In this document: positions 1 to 7,130 of the stretch, piece by piece | Position numbering within the stretch: the stretch's first letter is position 1 | Layout of the letters: each line of letters opens with the position of its first letter | Assembly: GCA_944380605.1 (NCBI GenBank) | Contig: CALWIA010000021.1 | Coordinates: forward strand, 1-64,000 | DNA length: 64,000 nucleotides | Source of the DNA: an uncultured Lachnospiraceae bacterium | Lineage (GTDB): Bacteria > Bacillota > Clostridia > Lachnospirales > Lachnospiraceae | Reading direction: 5' to 3' | Position numbers and translations under genes: made by a program | Notes under the pieces: model-generated | What the model saw: the letters and a program-made list of their open reading frames with translations, nothing else | Database searches by the model: none | What the model was told of the DNA's origin: nothing

Positions 1-175
1 AGCCAAGTCGGGAAGGGATAAACGCTGAAGGCATCTAAGCGTGAAGCCCCCCTCAAGATGAGATATCCCAAACGAAAGGAGTAAGACCCCTTGAAGACGA
101 CGAGGTAGATAGGCAGGAGGTGGAAGCGCAGTAATGCGTGGAGCTGACCTGTACTAATCGGTCGAGGGCTTGACC
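1..175 (+). rRNA. 23S rRNA, 3' end (partial)
   Basis: The window opens inside the last domain of a large-subunit rRNA gene. The stretch has the conserved text around GGGATAAACGCTGAAGGCATC and the near-terminal GTACTAATCGGTCGAGGGC, ending at CTTGACC, the arm that pairs with the 5' end of mature 23S rRNA. The end near 175 is placed by that pairing arm and may be off by a few bases. No 5S gene follows before the first tRNA gene at 240. Confidence 0.95.
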
Positions 176-239
176 AGAAGGTCTTTGGAAGGATGAATCG
201 GTAGAAGTTTTGTGTGTGCGGTTTTGAGGGTACATGTAA

Positions 240-313
240 GGCCCGGTGGCTCAGCTGGTTAGAGCGCCGCCCTGTCACGGCGGAGGTCGTGGGTTCGAAC
301 CCCATCCGGGTCG
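240..313 (+). tRNA. tRNA-Asp (GTC)
   Basis: A full cloverleaf can be drawn. The acceptor arms GGCCCGG and CCGGGTC pair with one G-T, the anticodon loop reads CTGTCAC (GTC), and the T loop is GTTCGAA. The discriminator base is G. No CCA is encoded. It is the first of seven tRNA genes behind the 23S gene and probably shares its transcript. Confidence 0.97.
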
Positions 314-334
314 CTGAAAATTTTATATTTTCTT

Positions 335-407
335 GGGATCTTAGCTCAGCTGGGAGAGCATCTGCCTTACAAGCAGAGGGTCACAGGTTCGAGCCCTGTA
401 GGTCCCA
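335..407 (+). tRNA. tRNA-Val (TAC)
   Basis: Acceptor arms GGGATCT and AGGTCCC pair with one T-G, the anticodon loop contains TAC, and the T loop is GTTCGAG. The discriminator base is A and no CCA is encoded. Confidence 0.97.
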
Positions 408-434
408 TTCCTTGTTTCCGTATTCGGTGGAGAT

Positions 435-506
435 GCCGATGTGGCTCAATGGCAGAGCAGCTGATTTGTAATCAGCAGGTTATCGGTTCGAGTCCGATCA
501 TCGGCT
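435..506 (+). tRNA. tRNA-Thr (TGT)
   Basis: Acceptor arms GCCGATG and CATCGGC pair perfectly, the anticodon loop TTTGTAA gives TGT, and the T loop is GTTCGAG. The discriminator base is T and no CCA is encoded. Confidence 0.97.
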
Positions 507-521
507 TGGAATAAAAATTAT

Positions 522-603
522 GGGGGAATTCCCGAGTGGCCAAAGGGGGCAGACTGTAAATCTGTTAGCTGTGCTTTCAGTGGTTCGAATCCACTTTCCC
601 CCA
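522..603 (+). tRNA. tRNA-Tyr (GTA)
   Basis: This is an 82-nt class II tRNA with a long variable arm. The acceptor arms GGGGGAA and TTCCCCC pair and the anticodon loop CTGTAAA gives GTA. The discriminator base is A and no CCA is encoded. Confidence 0.97.
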
Positions 604-658
604 CTCGCATGAAAAGGTTGCAAAACAACGCCTTTTGATGCATAATATAATTAAATAT

Positions 659-732
<74 letters not shown>

Positions 733-772
733 TTTTGCGTGTTTCCCGAAAGGGAGAACGTATAAGATATGT

Positions 773-845
<73 letters not shown>

Positions 846-872
846 TATCTTTTGTATAGAAATGCGCAAAAA

Positions 873-945
873 GGGCGTGTAGCTCAGGCGGTAGAGCACT
901 TGACTTTTAATCAAGTTGTCCGGGGTTCGAATCCCCGCACGCTCA
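873..945 (+). tRNA. tRNA-Lys (TTT)
   Basis: Acceptor arms GGGCGTG and CACGCTC pair with one G-T. The anticodon loop CTTTTAA gives TTT. The discriminator base is A and no CCA is encoded. It is the last tRNA of the cluster; a terminator follows at once. Confidence 0.97.
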
Positions 946-953
946 GTATTGTA

Positions 954-992
954 AAGGCTGACAGCATATTGCGGTCAGTCTTTTGTTTTTTT
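954..992 (+). terminator. terminator of the rRNA-tRNA transcript
   Basis: The arms GGCTGAC and GTCAGTC (one G-T pair) are followed by a T-rich run broken by a single G. It lies just after tRNA-Lys and separates the stable-RNA transcript from the protein genes. Confidence 0.8.
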
Positions 993-1037
993 AAACATGC
1001 CGCGGCTTAAATTTCACAGAAATGGCCTTGAAACGTA

Positions 1038-1066
1038 TGGAAATCAAAAAAAGACTGTGCTATACT
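1038..1066 (+). promoter_or_regulatory. promoter, extended -10 type
   Basis: TGGAAA, a 17-base spacer, and TATACT preceded by TGC (extended -10). Transcription would begin near 1073. That leaves almost no leader for the GTG at 1077, which is one reason for starting the next gene at 1113. Confidence 0.55.
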
Positions 1067-1112
1067 GAATTCGGATGTGGTCAAAAAATGTGAAACAGGA
1101 TTAGTGGGCGCA

Positions 1113-2489
1113 ATGAAACCGAAGGATACATTTTTTCAGAAAAAGCATGGAAAAGGACAGGTGCCTGCGAAAGAAACCCAGATCATTACGCTGATTTTAT
1201 TTCTGGCGTTTTTTGTGCTGACATTTGCGGGGGCAGGCAGTTTCCTGATCGTGTCTTTGACGGGGTTGTTTTTATGCTGCATAGGACTGATGCAGTCTTC
1301 CGTCAGAGTGGATCTGTGGATGCTGCTCTTTTTGCTGCTTTATAACGGGATCAGTTTTTTGTCCGGATACCGGATTTACGGCAATACGCTGGAGGGACTG
1401 GCTTCGACCCAGTCTATTTTTCCGGTGGTGTATCTTTTGAAAGCGTACCTGGACGGCAGGGAAAGAGTTTTGCTGAAACGGCTGTGCGCGGTCTGGGTAG
1501 GCATTATGGGAGCGGCCGGAATCGGACAGTTTGTCTGGGAAGCCTGTTTCGGTTCGGCGTCCAGACTTTCCGGTCTGATGGGAAACCCCAACGCTATGGG
1601 CGCCATGCTGGCGCTGGGCTGGTTTGCTCTGCGCAGCTGTCAGTTGGATTTGAAAGAAAATGAGAGATTTCTGCGGCGGTGCCTGGGCGGACTGGAATGC
1701 ATCGTGCTGGCATCTCTGGCGCTGACTTTATCGGTGGGAGCTTTTGGCGCGCTGGGAATCGGTGTAATTGCCGCCCATATATATGGGAAGGAAACGTTTT
1801 CTTCTTTGATGGCCAATGCGGCGGAGCTTGTGTTTGCCGTTGGCAGCGGCGTGCTCCTTTATATGGCGGGAGATACGGCCGGTCAGCCGTGGCTGTGTCT
1901 GGTTCTCTGTCTTTACATTCTGGCGGAAGCCTGGTACTGGAACGAGTTCCGGCGTTTTTTGAAGGACTGCCGATGGGCTTGCGTCCTGCTTTGTCTGGCC
2001 GGCATCTGCGGAGCGGCGGTTTTGATTTTTTTAAGACCCAACGCGTCGGCTACCTTCGCGGAACGGCTGGCAATGATACGCAATGGAATCGGCTATCTGA
2101 CGGTGAGTCCCCTGCTGGGGCTGGGGCCTTACCAGTGGCGGCTTCTGAATATGCAGGACGGGGATTTGTACTTTAATACATGGCACATCCACAATATTTT
2201 TGTGCATGTGGGAGTGGAACTGGGATGGATCGCGGCGGCTATGCTGATCGCGGCGGCGGTCCGCCACATCCGGAAAAGGGAAGACAAGGCGCAGCGGGGA
2301 GCGTTTTTTGCCGCGCTTATACACAACTTGTTTGACACCAGCTTTTTCTATATAGCTACTGTGCCTTTTCTTATAATGCTTTCATCTTACGATGAAAGAA
2401 AAGAGCGTGTTCTCGGAGGAGCCGCTGCAAAGTGCGTGTTCGGCATTTTTGCGGCGCTGTTTGGCTGGAATACGCTGCAATGTTTTTAA
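1113..2489 (+). CDS. O-antigen ligase-like polytopic membrane protein
   Basis: About 458 residues, nearly all hydrophobic, with around ten predicted membrane segments and one charged extracellular stretch. That stretch, around residues 318-365, has an arginine-rich entry (AERLAMIRNGIGYL) and HIHNIFVHVGVELG, which resembles the conserved part of Wzy_C/O-antigen ligase proteins (WaaL, TuaE-like). These join glycan units to a lipid or wall acceptor outside the membrane. The substrate cannot be told from sequence and no glycan-synthesis genes lie beside it. The start at ATG 1113 has an AGGA about 12 bases upstream; a GTG at 1077 is in frame but too close to the likely transcript start. An amidase gene follows 22 bases downstream, so the two may be co-transcribed. 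Confidence 0.7.
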   Translation: MKPKDTFFQKKHGKGQVPAKETQIITLILFLAFFVLTFAGAGSFLIVSLTGLFLCCIGLMQSSVRVDLWMLLFLLLYNGISFLSGYRIYGNTLEGLASTQSIFPVVYLLKAYLDGRERVLLKRLCAVWVGIMGAAGIGQFVWEACFGSASRLSGLMGNPNAMGAMLALGWFALRSCQLDLKENERFLRRCLGGLECIVLASLALTLSVGAFGALGIGVIAAHIYGKETFSSLMANAAELVFAVGSGVLLYMAGDTAGQPWLCLVLCLYILAEAWYWNEFRRFLKDCRWACVLLCLAGICGAAVLIFLRPNASATFAERLAMIRNGIGYLTVSPLLGLGPYQWRLLNMQDGDLYFNTWHIHNIFVHVGVELGWIAAAMLIAAAVRHIRKREDKAQRGAFFAALIHNLFDTSFFYIATVPFLIMLSSYDERKERVLGGAAAKCVFGIFAALFGWNTLQCF

Positions 2490-2511
2490 TATAAGGAGGT
2501 GAATCAGAGGG

Positions 2512-3216
2512 ATGGATCCGCCAAAGGATCGCAAAGAGGGAGAGACCTCCCATCTCGGCGCCATTGTGCTGCTGGTCATGTTTGGCATCCTGGCGGCGCT
2601 TGTCTGCGGGGAAACCTGGCGGGCGTTAAAGGCGCTTCCGCCTTATGTGGGAAGAACGCTGACGGAAGAAGAGACAGCCGAGGTCATTGCGGGAAACAGC
2701 CCGCTGACTTCCTATGTATACCTGTCTCCCAACGCGGATTTTCCAAGGAACGCAAAGATCAGCAAAATTACCATTCATCATATGGCGGGACAGCTTACGC
2801 TGGAAGAACTGGGAGCGTCTTTCGCGAAACGGGACCGGAACGCTTCTTCGAATTACGGGATTGACAGCAGCGGAAAGGTAGGACTTTATGTAGAAGAGGC
2901 AAATCGGTCGTGGGCCAGCTCCAATGCGGAGAACGATCATATGGCAGTGACCATTGAGGTTGCCAACGAGGAAATCGGCGGCAGCTGGAAGGTCAGCGGC
3001 GAGGCGTATCAGACGCTTATCGATCTGTGCGCGGATATCTGCCGTCGGAACGGCATAGAGCGGCTGGTCTATACAGGAGGCCCGGATGGGACTCTGACGG
3101 TTCACAAAATGTTTGCGGATACCGAATGTCCGGGTCCATATCTGGAAAGCCGAATGGCGGAAATCGCGGACGCGGTCAACGAAAAACTAGAGGATGAAGG
3201 AAGTTCATCCTGGTAA
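2512..3216 (+). CDS. N-acetylmuramoyl-L-alanine amidase (Amidase_2), membrane-anchored
   Basis: The protein has 234 residues. One membrane segment (about 16-36) follows a short charged cytoplasmic start, so the enzyme faces outward. The Amidase_2 fold (T7-lysozyme type) covers about 80-225. The likely zinc ligands are visible: H89 in TIHHMAG, H198 in LTVHKMFAD and C206 in TECPGPYL. The eight-residue spacing of the last pair equals that of T7 lysozyme H122 and C130. It should cut the bond between MurNAc and the stem peptide. The start is set by an AAGGAGGTGA site nine bases upstream. It sits between a glycan-ligase-like membrane protein and a wall-anchored protein, consistent with local wall remodelling. 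Confidence 0.85.
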   Translation: MDPPKDRKEGETSHLGAIVLLVMFGILAALVCGETWRALKALPPYVGRTLTEEETAEVIAGNSPLTSYVYLSPNADFPRNAKISKITIHHMAGQLTLEELGASFAKRDRNASSNYGIDSSGKVGLYVEEANRSWASSNAENDHMAVTIEVANEEIGGSWKVSGEAYQTLIDLCADICRRNGIERLVYTGGPDGTLTVHKMFADTECPGPYLESRMAEIADAVNEKLEDEGSSSW

Positions 3217-3258
3217 AAAGAGAAACAGAAAAAAAAGAAAGAAAGGACAGGATAGAGT

Positions 3259-4314
3259 ATGAAAGCCGTAAAAAAATATGTCTATTATGGCGTCACATGC
3301 ATGATGCTGTGCCTGACATTCGCGGTAGTGTTTGGGGGGGGGTTTATTGCTAAAGCGGCAGGCGCTTATGGCAGTTATGTAAAGTCTTCGTATGGCCTCA
3401 TCATTCAGAAAGAGTGGAATGATAATGATAATGTGGCAGGGAACAGACCCGAGGACATTCATGTGGAGATTTGCGTGGCGAGTCCGAACAATGCGGGCAG
3501 CCCTGTGAAACAAGAAATTGTATTAGACGAAGGTAATGAATGGAAGTATGAGTTAGAAGAATACTATGAATTCTATCCGAACGGTTTTGAAGAAGATAAG
3601 GTGCCAGGTTATAAAACAGAAGGCATACGTGTAACGGATAAAAACGGAAAGACGATTAGCTATAGTGGAAACAATGTTTATCGTGATGATGGGTTTATTT
3701 ATATAACGTTTACAAATACAGCGGAAGAGCCGGATGATCCTGTGACGGATCCGAGCGATCCAACGGATCCGACGAATCCGACCAATCCGACGGACCCGAC
3801 CAATCCGACGGACCCTGCGGACCCGACGGATCCGACAGACCCGACGGATCCGACAGACCCGACCGATCCTGCGGACCCGACGGACCCCAGCGACCCGACC
3901 GATCCTGCGAACCCGACCGATCCCAGCGACCCGAGTGATCCTGCGGACCCGACGGATCCTGCGGACCCGACGGATCCCAGCGACCCCGGCGATCCTGGAG
4001 ATCCCGGTAATTCTGGAGATTCCGATGACCCGGATCCTACGCCGAATGGAGGTTCGGACTCTGATTCGGATTCCGACCCGGATCCCGCTCCGGTTTCGGA
4101 TCCTACGCCGGATTCCGTACAGGAGATAACTCAGGAGCCGGCGCCTGCTTCTGCGGTGCAGCCGGAGACGGCCGCGGATTCCCAGCCGGTACAGAATTCC
4201 GTGACAAAACCGGCAACTCTGCCTCAGACGGGACAGAACTGGTGGCCGGTATGGATTTTGAGTATTCTGGGACTGGTTTCTCTGACGGCCGGCATTACGC
4301 TTCGCCGGCGTTAA
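3259..4314 (+). CDS. LPQTG-anchored surface protein with Cna-B-like domain and Asp-Pro repeats
   Basis: This 351-residue wall protein has an N-terminal signal peptide (about 1-35) that contains three glycines encoded by nine G. A Cna-B-like beta domain follows at about 48-155: it begins IIQKEWNDNDN and has the usual NEWKYELEEY strand. Next come about 90 residues of Asp-Pro-Thr/Ala/Ser/Asn triplets, an acidic Ser-Asp stretch and a Glu/Gln/Pro-rich spacer. It ends in a sorting signal: LPQTG (321-325), a hydrophobic helix and Arg-Arg-Arg. The sortase gene starts 17 bases downstream, so the pair is probably dedicated. The Cna-B part is visibly richer in A and T than its neighbours, which suggests separate acquisition. 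The ligand is unknown. Confidence 0.85.
   Translation: MKAVKKYVYYGVTCMMLCLTFAVVFGGGFIAKAAGAYGSYVKSSYGLIIQKEWNDNDNVAGNRPEDIHVEICVASPNNAGSPVKQEIVLDEGNEWKYELEEYYEFYPNGFEEDKVPGYKTEGIRVTDKNGKTISYSGNNVYRDDGFIYITFTNTAEEPDDPVTDPSDPTDPTNPTNPTDPTNPTDPADPTDPTDPTDPTDPTDPADPTDPSDPTDPANPTDPSDPSDPADPTDPADPTDPSDPGDPGDPGNSGDSDDPDPTPNGGSDSDSDSDPDPAPVSDPTPDSVQEITQEPAPASAVQPETAADSQPVQNSVTKPATLPQTGQNWWPVWILSILGLVSLTAGITLRRR
3334..3342 (+). repeat. G9 homopolymer inside a signal-peptide coding region
   Basis: Nine consecutive G form codons 26-28 (Gly-Gly-Gly) of the LPQTG protein. Gain or loss of one base would shift the frame before the mature protein begins. Confidence 0.9.
3723..4040 (+). repeat. degenerate GAC-CCG-ACG / GAT-CC nonamer repeat array (Asp-Pro-X)
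   Basis: A low-complexity coding array with a nine-base period (Asp-Pro-Thr, -Ala, -Ser, -Asn, later -Gly). The codons vary (GAC/GAT, CCG/CCC/CCT), so the copies are not recent perfect duplications. The array forms the stalk that would carry the N-terminal domain away from the wall. Confidence 0.85.
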
Positions 4315-4330
4315 GGCGGAAACCGTCTGT

Positions 4331-5047
4331 ATGGAGATGAAGAACCGAATTTTGATTTATATAGGGCTGCTGCTGCTTGCGGCGGCCCTCTGTCTTGGAG
4401 GGTACAACCTGTGGGAGACGCGGCAGGCGGGAATCCGAAGCGCGGAGATTCTGCAGGAAATGCAGGGAGAAACAGAAGAAGCAGCAGAAACGGGGCCGCC
4501 GCAAGAGGCGGAGCTGGAAGAAGCGGAACTGCAGGAAGGTGCAGAGCCGCCGGAAGAGACGGAACCGCCGGCAGAGAACGAATCTCCGGCAGAGACCGAG
4601 CCTTTGGAGACCACGGAGCCGCTTCCGGAATATATCCGGAATCCGGAGATGGAGATGCCGGAAACGGAGATCGAAGGGAATCTGTATATCGGAACCCTGG
4701 AAATTCCGGCGCTGGATGTGGAGATTCCCGTGATGAGTACGTGGAGTTATCCACAGCTGAGAATTGCGCCCTGCCGGTATCAGGGCTCCGCCTATCTGGA
4801 CAATCTGATTATCTGCGCGCATAATTATGATGTGCATTTCGGCGGCCTGAAGCATCTGGAACCGGGGGACGCGATTGCGTTTACAGACGCGGAAGGGAAT
4901 GTGTTTTCCTATCAGGTGGAGACGACGGAAATTCTGGAGCCCACGGATATTGAAAAAATGGAGAGCGGCGGATGGGATCTGACCTTGTTTACCTGCACCA
5001 TTGGCGGGGAATACCGGGTTACCGTCCGGTGTGAAAAAACCGAATAA
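4331..5047 (+). CDS. sortase
   Basis: The protein has 238 residues. An N-terminal membrane anchor (about 8-26) is followed by a Glu/Pro-rich linker of about 90 residues, unusually long, and then the sortase barrel from about residue 112 (YIGTLEIPAL). The catalytic triad can be placed: H164 in ICAHNYD, C222 in TLFTCT and R229 in EYRVTVRC. The TLxTC form is usual for sortases of Gram-positive bacteria. It should cleave LPXTG between Thr and Gly and link the protein to the wall; the obvious substrate is the LPQTG protein encoded just upstream. I cannot assign the class securely. A terminator follows. Confidence 0.88.
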   Translation: MEMKNRILIYIGLLLLAAALCLGGYNLWETRQAGIRSAEILQEMQGETEEAAETGPPQEAELEEAELQEGAEPPEETEPPAENESPAETEPLETTEPLPEYIRNPEMEMPETEIEGNLYIGTLEIPALDVEIPVMSTWSYPQLRIAPCRYQGSAYLDNLIICAHNYDVHFGGLKHLEPGDAIAFTDAEGNVFSYQVETTEILEPTDIEKMESGGWDLTLFTCTIGGEYRVTVRCEKTE

Positions 5048-5056
5048 AAACATGGG

Positions 5057-5100
5057 AAAGTGCCGTAAAATCACAGATATGGTTTTGCGGTACTTTTTTT
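5057..5100 (+). terminator. terminator after the sortase gene
   Basis: A 13-pair stem (AAGTGCCGTAAAA against TTTTGCGGTACTT, two G-T pairs) is followed by a run of T. It closes the surface-protein cluster before the ECF sigma gene. Confidence 0.9.
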
Positions 5101-5159
5101 GAACCTGTGAGGAGGAATCCGGCTCTTTATATATAGATGCATCGGAAGGAATGAAAGCA

Positions 5160-5786
5160 ATGGATGAAACCATACGAGATTTGGCGGAACGAATGAAAGC
5201 CGGCTGTCAGGACGCCTTTGAAGAGATATACAGAAGGGAGGCGCAGCGATTGTACCGTGTCGCTTTTCTGATTTCGGGAAATGCCGCGGACAGCGAGGAT
5301 ATTCTTCAAGAAACCTTTGTGCAGTGTTATCTCCATCGAGGGGAGCTGCGGAGTCCGGAAAGCCTGGGAAAATGGCTGATGATGATTCTGGTACGGACGG
5401 CCTGGAAGACCGTGAAGAAGCAGCGAAAACTGGTTTCCATAGAGGAACTGGAGGAACGGGAGGCCGCGGCGGGCGCGGAGGAGCAGCTGTACCGCAGGCA
5501 GGAGGAAACCGGGAGCGGCCGGCGGGAGGAAAATCCGCTGGAACGCTGTATCCGGCAGGAGGAACGAGATCAGATGTACGACGCGGTCTGCGGATTGGAG
5601 ATCAAGATCCGAACCGTGATGATTCTGTATTATTACCAGGAGTTTTCCGTAAAGGATATCGCGAAAATTACGGGTACGCTGGAGGGCACGGTAAAGTCCA
5701 GGCTGTACACGGGGCGGAAGCTGCTGAAGCGAAAGTTGGAAAAGACGGGATTTTTCAATATGGATACAGGGAGGGTTCACGGATGA
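5160..5786 (+). CDS. ECF-type RNA polymerase sigma factor
   Basis: The protein has 208 residues. Region 2 lies at about 14-75 (DAFEEIYRREAQRLYRVAF, then DSEDILQETFV), and region 4 at about 145-200 with a helix-turn-helix (SVKDIAKITGTLEGTVKSRL). A charged, Glu-rich linker joins them. ATG 5160 is preferred over ATG 5151 because the GGAAGGA site directly abuts 5151 but stands nine bases before 5160. The stop overlaps the next start (ATGA). The downstream gene encodes a one-pass membrane protein, the usual arrangement for a sigma factor and its membrane-held regulator. The target promoters are unknown. Confidence 0.9.
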   Translation: MDETIRDLAERMKAGCQDAFEEIYRREAQRLYRVAFLISGNAADSEDILQETFVQCYLHRGELRSPESLGKWLMMILVRTAWKTVKKQRKLVSIEELEEREAAAGAEEQLYRRQEETGSGRREENPLERCIRQEERDQMYDAVCGLEIKIRTVMILYYYQEFSVKDIAKITGTLEGTVKSRLYTGRKLLKRKLEKTGFFNMDTGRVHG

Positions 5787-6583
5787 GGCAAGAGGAAGAA
5801 ACCCTGAGGGATCAGGAATGGAAAGATTTTTTTAAGGTTTCCGCGGATTCGGTATCCTTGGATGAGGAGAAAAAAGAGAGGATCTTTGCGGAGGTACAGA
5901 AACGGATACAGGAAAGGAGTCAGAATATGTATAAAATAAAGAAGAAAAAGACGATGTTTGTCGCGGCGGCGGCAGCGGCGGTTATGCTGGGGACCATTAC
6001 GGCAGTGGGAGCAGGCACGGTGGAAGGGCTGTTTACTTCGATTCGCACGGACCAGGTGGATTACCGTTCCGGCAAAGAGATGAAAGCCGCAGAGCGCGTC
6101 ATGGGAGCGGTGCCGAAGGCGCCGGATCAGTTTTCCAACGGCCTGGAATTTCAGGCGGGATATCTGACCTCCGTCAACGGCGCCGACGAATCCGGCACGA
6201 TCGTGGAGTCGTATCCGGGCATCTCTGTTTCTTATGGGGAAGACGTCAGCCTGTTTATTGAAAAGGTGCCGGATTCCATGAAGCAGGAGAAACGGGATGC
6301 GGACGCGGCGGCGGAATACAAGGGAATCCAGCTGGAGCTGACGGCGGATCCGTATCTGTTTCTGCCTCCGGACGCGGAACCTTCCGCGGAAGATCAGAAG
6401 CTGGAGCAGGAAGGAAAGCTGTATATCAGCTATGGAACCGACGAGGAAGTGCATGAGATGTACCAGATGGTTTCCTGGGAAGAGGATGGCCTGTCCTATA
6501 TGCTTTCCACCTTCAGCGATGCGTACGGGTTTGAGGATCTGATTCAGATGGCGCAGGAGGTTATCGACACAGAGACGGAGTAA
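5783..6583 (+). CDS. DUF4367-type membrane protein, probable anti-sigma regulator
   Basis: The protein has 266 residues. A cytoplasmic part of about 65 residues, rich in charged residues, is followed by one membrane helix (about 69-88, alanine-rich). The C-terminal outer domain of about 175 residues resembles DUF4367 proteins that accompany ECF sigma factors in clostridia (ending SYMLSTFSDAYGFEDLIQMAQEVI). The start overlaps the sigma stop by four bases, implying coupled translation. No zinc-type anti-sigma motif (HxxxCxxC) is visible, so sigma binding, if real, would use a different surface. What the outer domain senses is unknown. A terminator follows. Confidence 0.7.
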   Translation: MRQEEETLRDQEWKDFFKVSADSVSLDEEKKERIFAEVQKRIQERSQNMYKIKKKKTMFVAAAAAAVMLGTITAVGAGTVEGLFTSIRTDQVDYRSGKEMKAAERVMGAVPKAPDQFSNGLEFQAGYLTSVNGADESGTIVESYPGISVSYGEDVSLFIEKVPDSMKQEKRDADAAAEYKGIQLELTADPYLFLPPDAEPSAEDQKLEQEGKLYISYGTDEEVHEMYQMVSWEEDGLSYMLSTFSDAYGFEDLIQMAQEVIDTETE

Positions 6584-6621
6584 ACAGGAAACACCAGACA
6601 GAAGAAAGCGAAAGAGACAAA

Positions 6622-6656
6622 AGAGGCTGCCCGCGGATGCGGACGGCCTCTTTTTT
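6622..6656 (+). terminator. terminator, likely shared by converging genes
   Basis: The stem AGAGGC...CCGC/GCGG...GCCTCT is followed by six T. The XRE gene converges on it from the other strand, six bases away. Confidence 0.85.
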
Positions 6657-6661
6657 GTGCG

Positions 6662-6967
6662 TTACTGCAGGTCCTGGATGACAGCGAGGATATGTCTGCG
6701 CTTTTCTTTGCTGAGGGAGGACAGTTTGTCAATGGCTTCGGTAAGTTCTAAATCGGGAGAAACATTGAAATCAAAGAATTCTTTTGGGGTAATCCCCAAA
6801 TACTCGCATATGTAAAAAAATACAGACATGGAGGGAAGCATTTTCTTGCTTTCGATTCGGTTGATGTAGGATTCACTTTGGCCCAGGGAGAGACTCATAT
6901 CTCTGGCGGATACGCCTTTTTGCAGTCGGAGTTGGGTTAAACGTTCGCAAAACTGATCTTCCAGCAT
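6662..6967 (-). CDS. XRE-family DNA-binding regulator
   Basis: The protein has 101 residues. An N-terminal Cro/CI-type helix-turn-helix (about 8-65, with the recognition segment SLGQSESYINRIESKKMLPS) is followed by a short helical tail that may dimerise. A GGAGG site stands nine bases before the start. It is divergent from the Tad pilus genes. The 160-base space between holds the Tad promoter, with an AT-rich inverted repeat between its -35 and -10. The simplest inference is that this protein controls the pilus genes, itself, or both. No sensing domain is present, so any signal would be its own level or a partner. Confidence 0.85.
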   Translation of the reverse strand: MLEDQFCERLTQLRLQKGVSARDMSLSLGQSESYINRIESKKMLPSMSVFFYICEYLGITPKEFFDFNVSPDLELTEAIDKLSSLSKEKRRHILAVIQDLQ

Positions 6968-7041
6968 AATAAGTTACCTCCGTACGCTTATTGTAAATCA
7001 TAGGCATAACGGAAATATGTATTTTGAATTTCTATTTCGTG

Positions 7042-7069
7042 TTGACTTTATAAATTTTAAGTTTATAAT
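7042..7069 (+). promoter_or_regulatory. Tad operon promoter with an inverted repeat filling the spacer
   Basis: TTGACT, a 16-base spacer, then TATAAT. The arms TTATAAA (7048-7054) and TTTATAA (7062-7068) form a perfect inverted repeat lying between and over the two boxes. A protein bound there would block RNA polymerase. A second TATAAT lies at 7084-7089. The candidate ligand is the XRE regulator encoded divergently. Confidence 0.7.
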
Positions 7070-7130
7070 TTTAATTAAATGGTTATAATTACGTGATTTT
7101 TGTATTTTGATGAAAGCGGGGATATGGAGC

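Noticed and set aside
176..239. Hidden or truncated 5S rRNA behind 23S
   Set aside because: The 64 bases are too short and lack 5S landmarks such as the CCGAAC loop.
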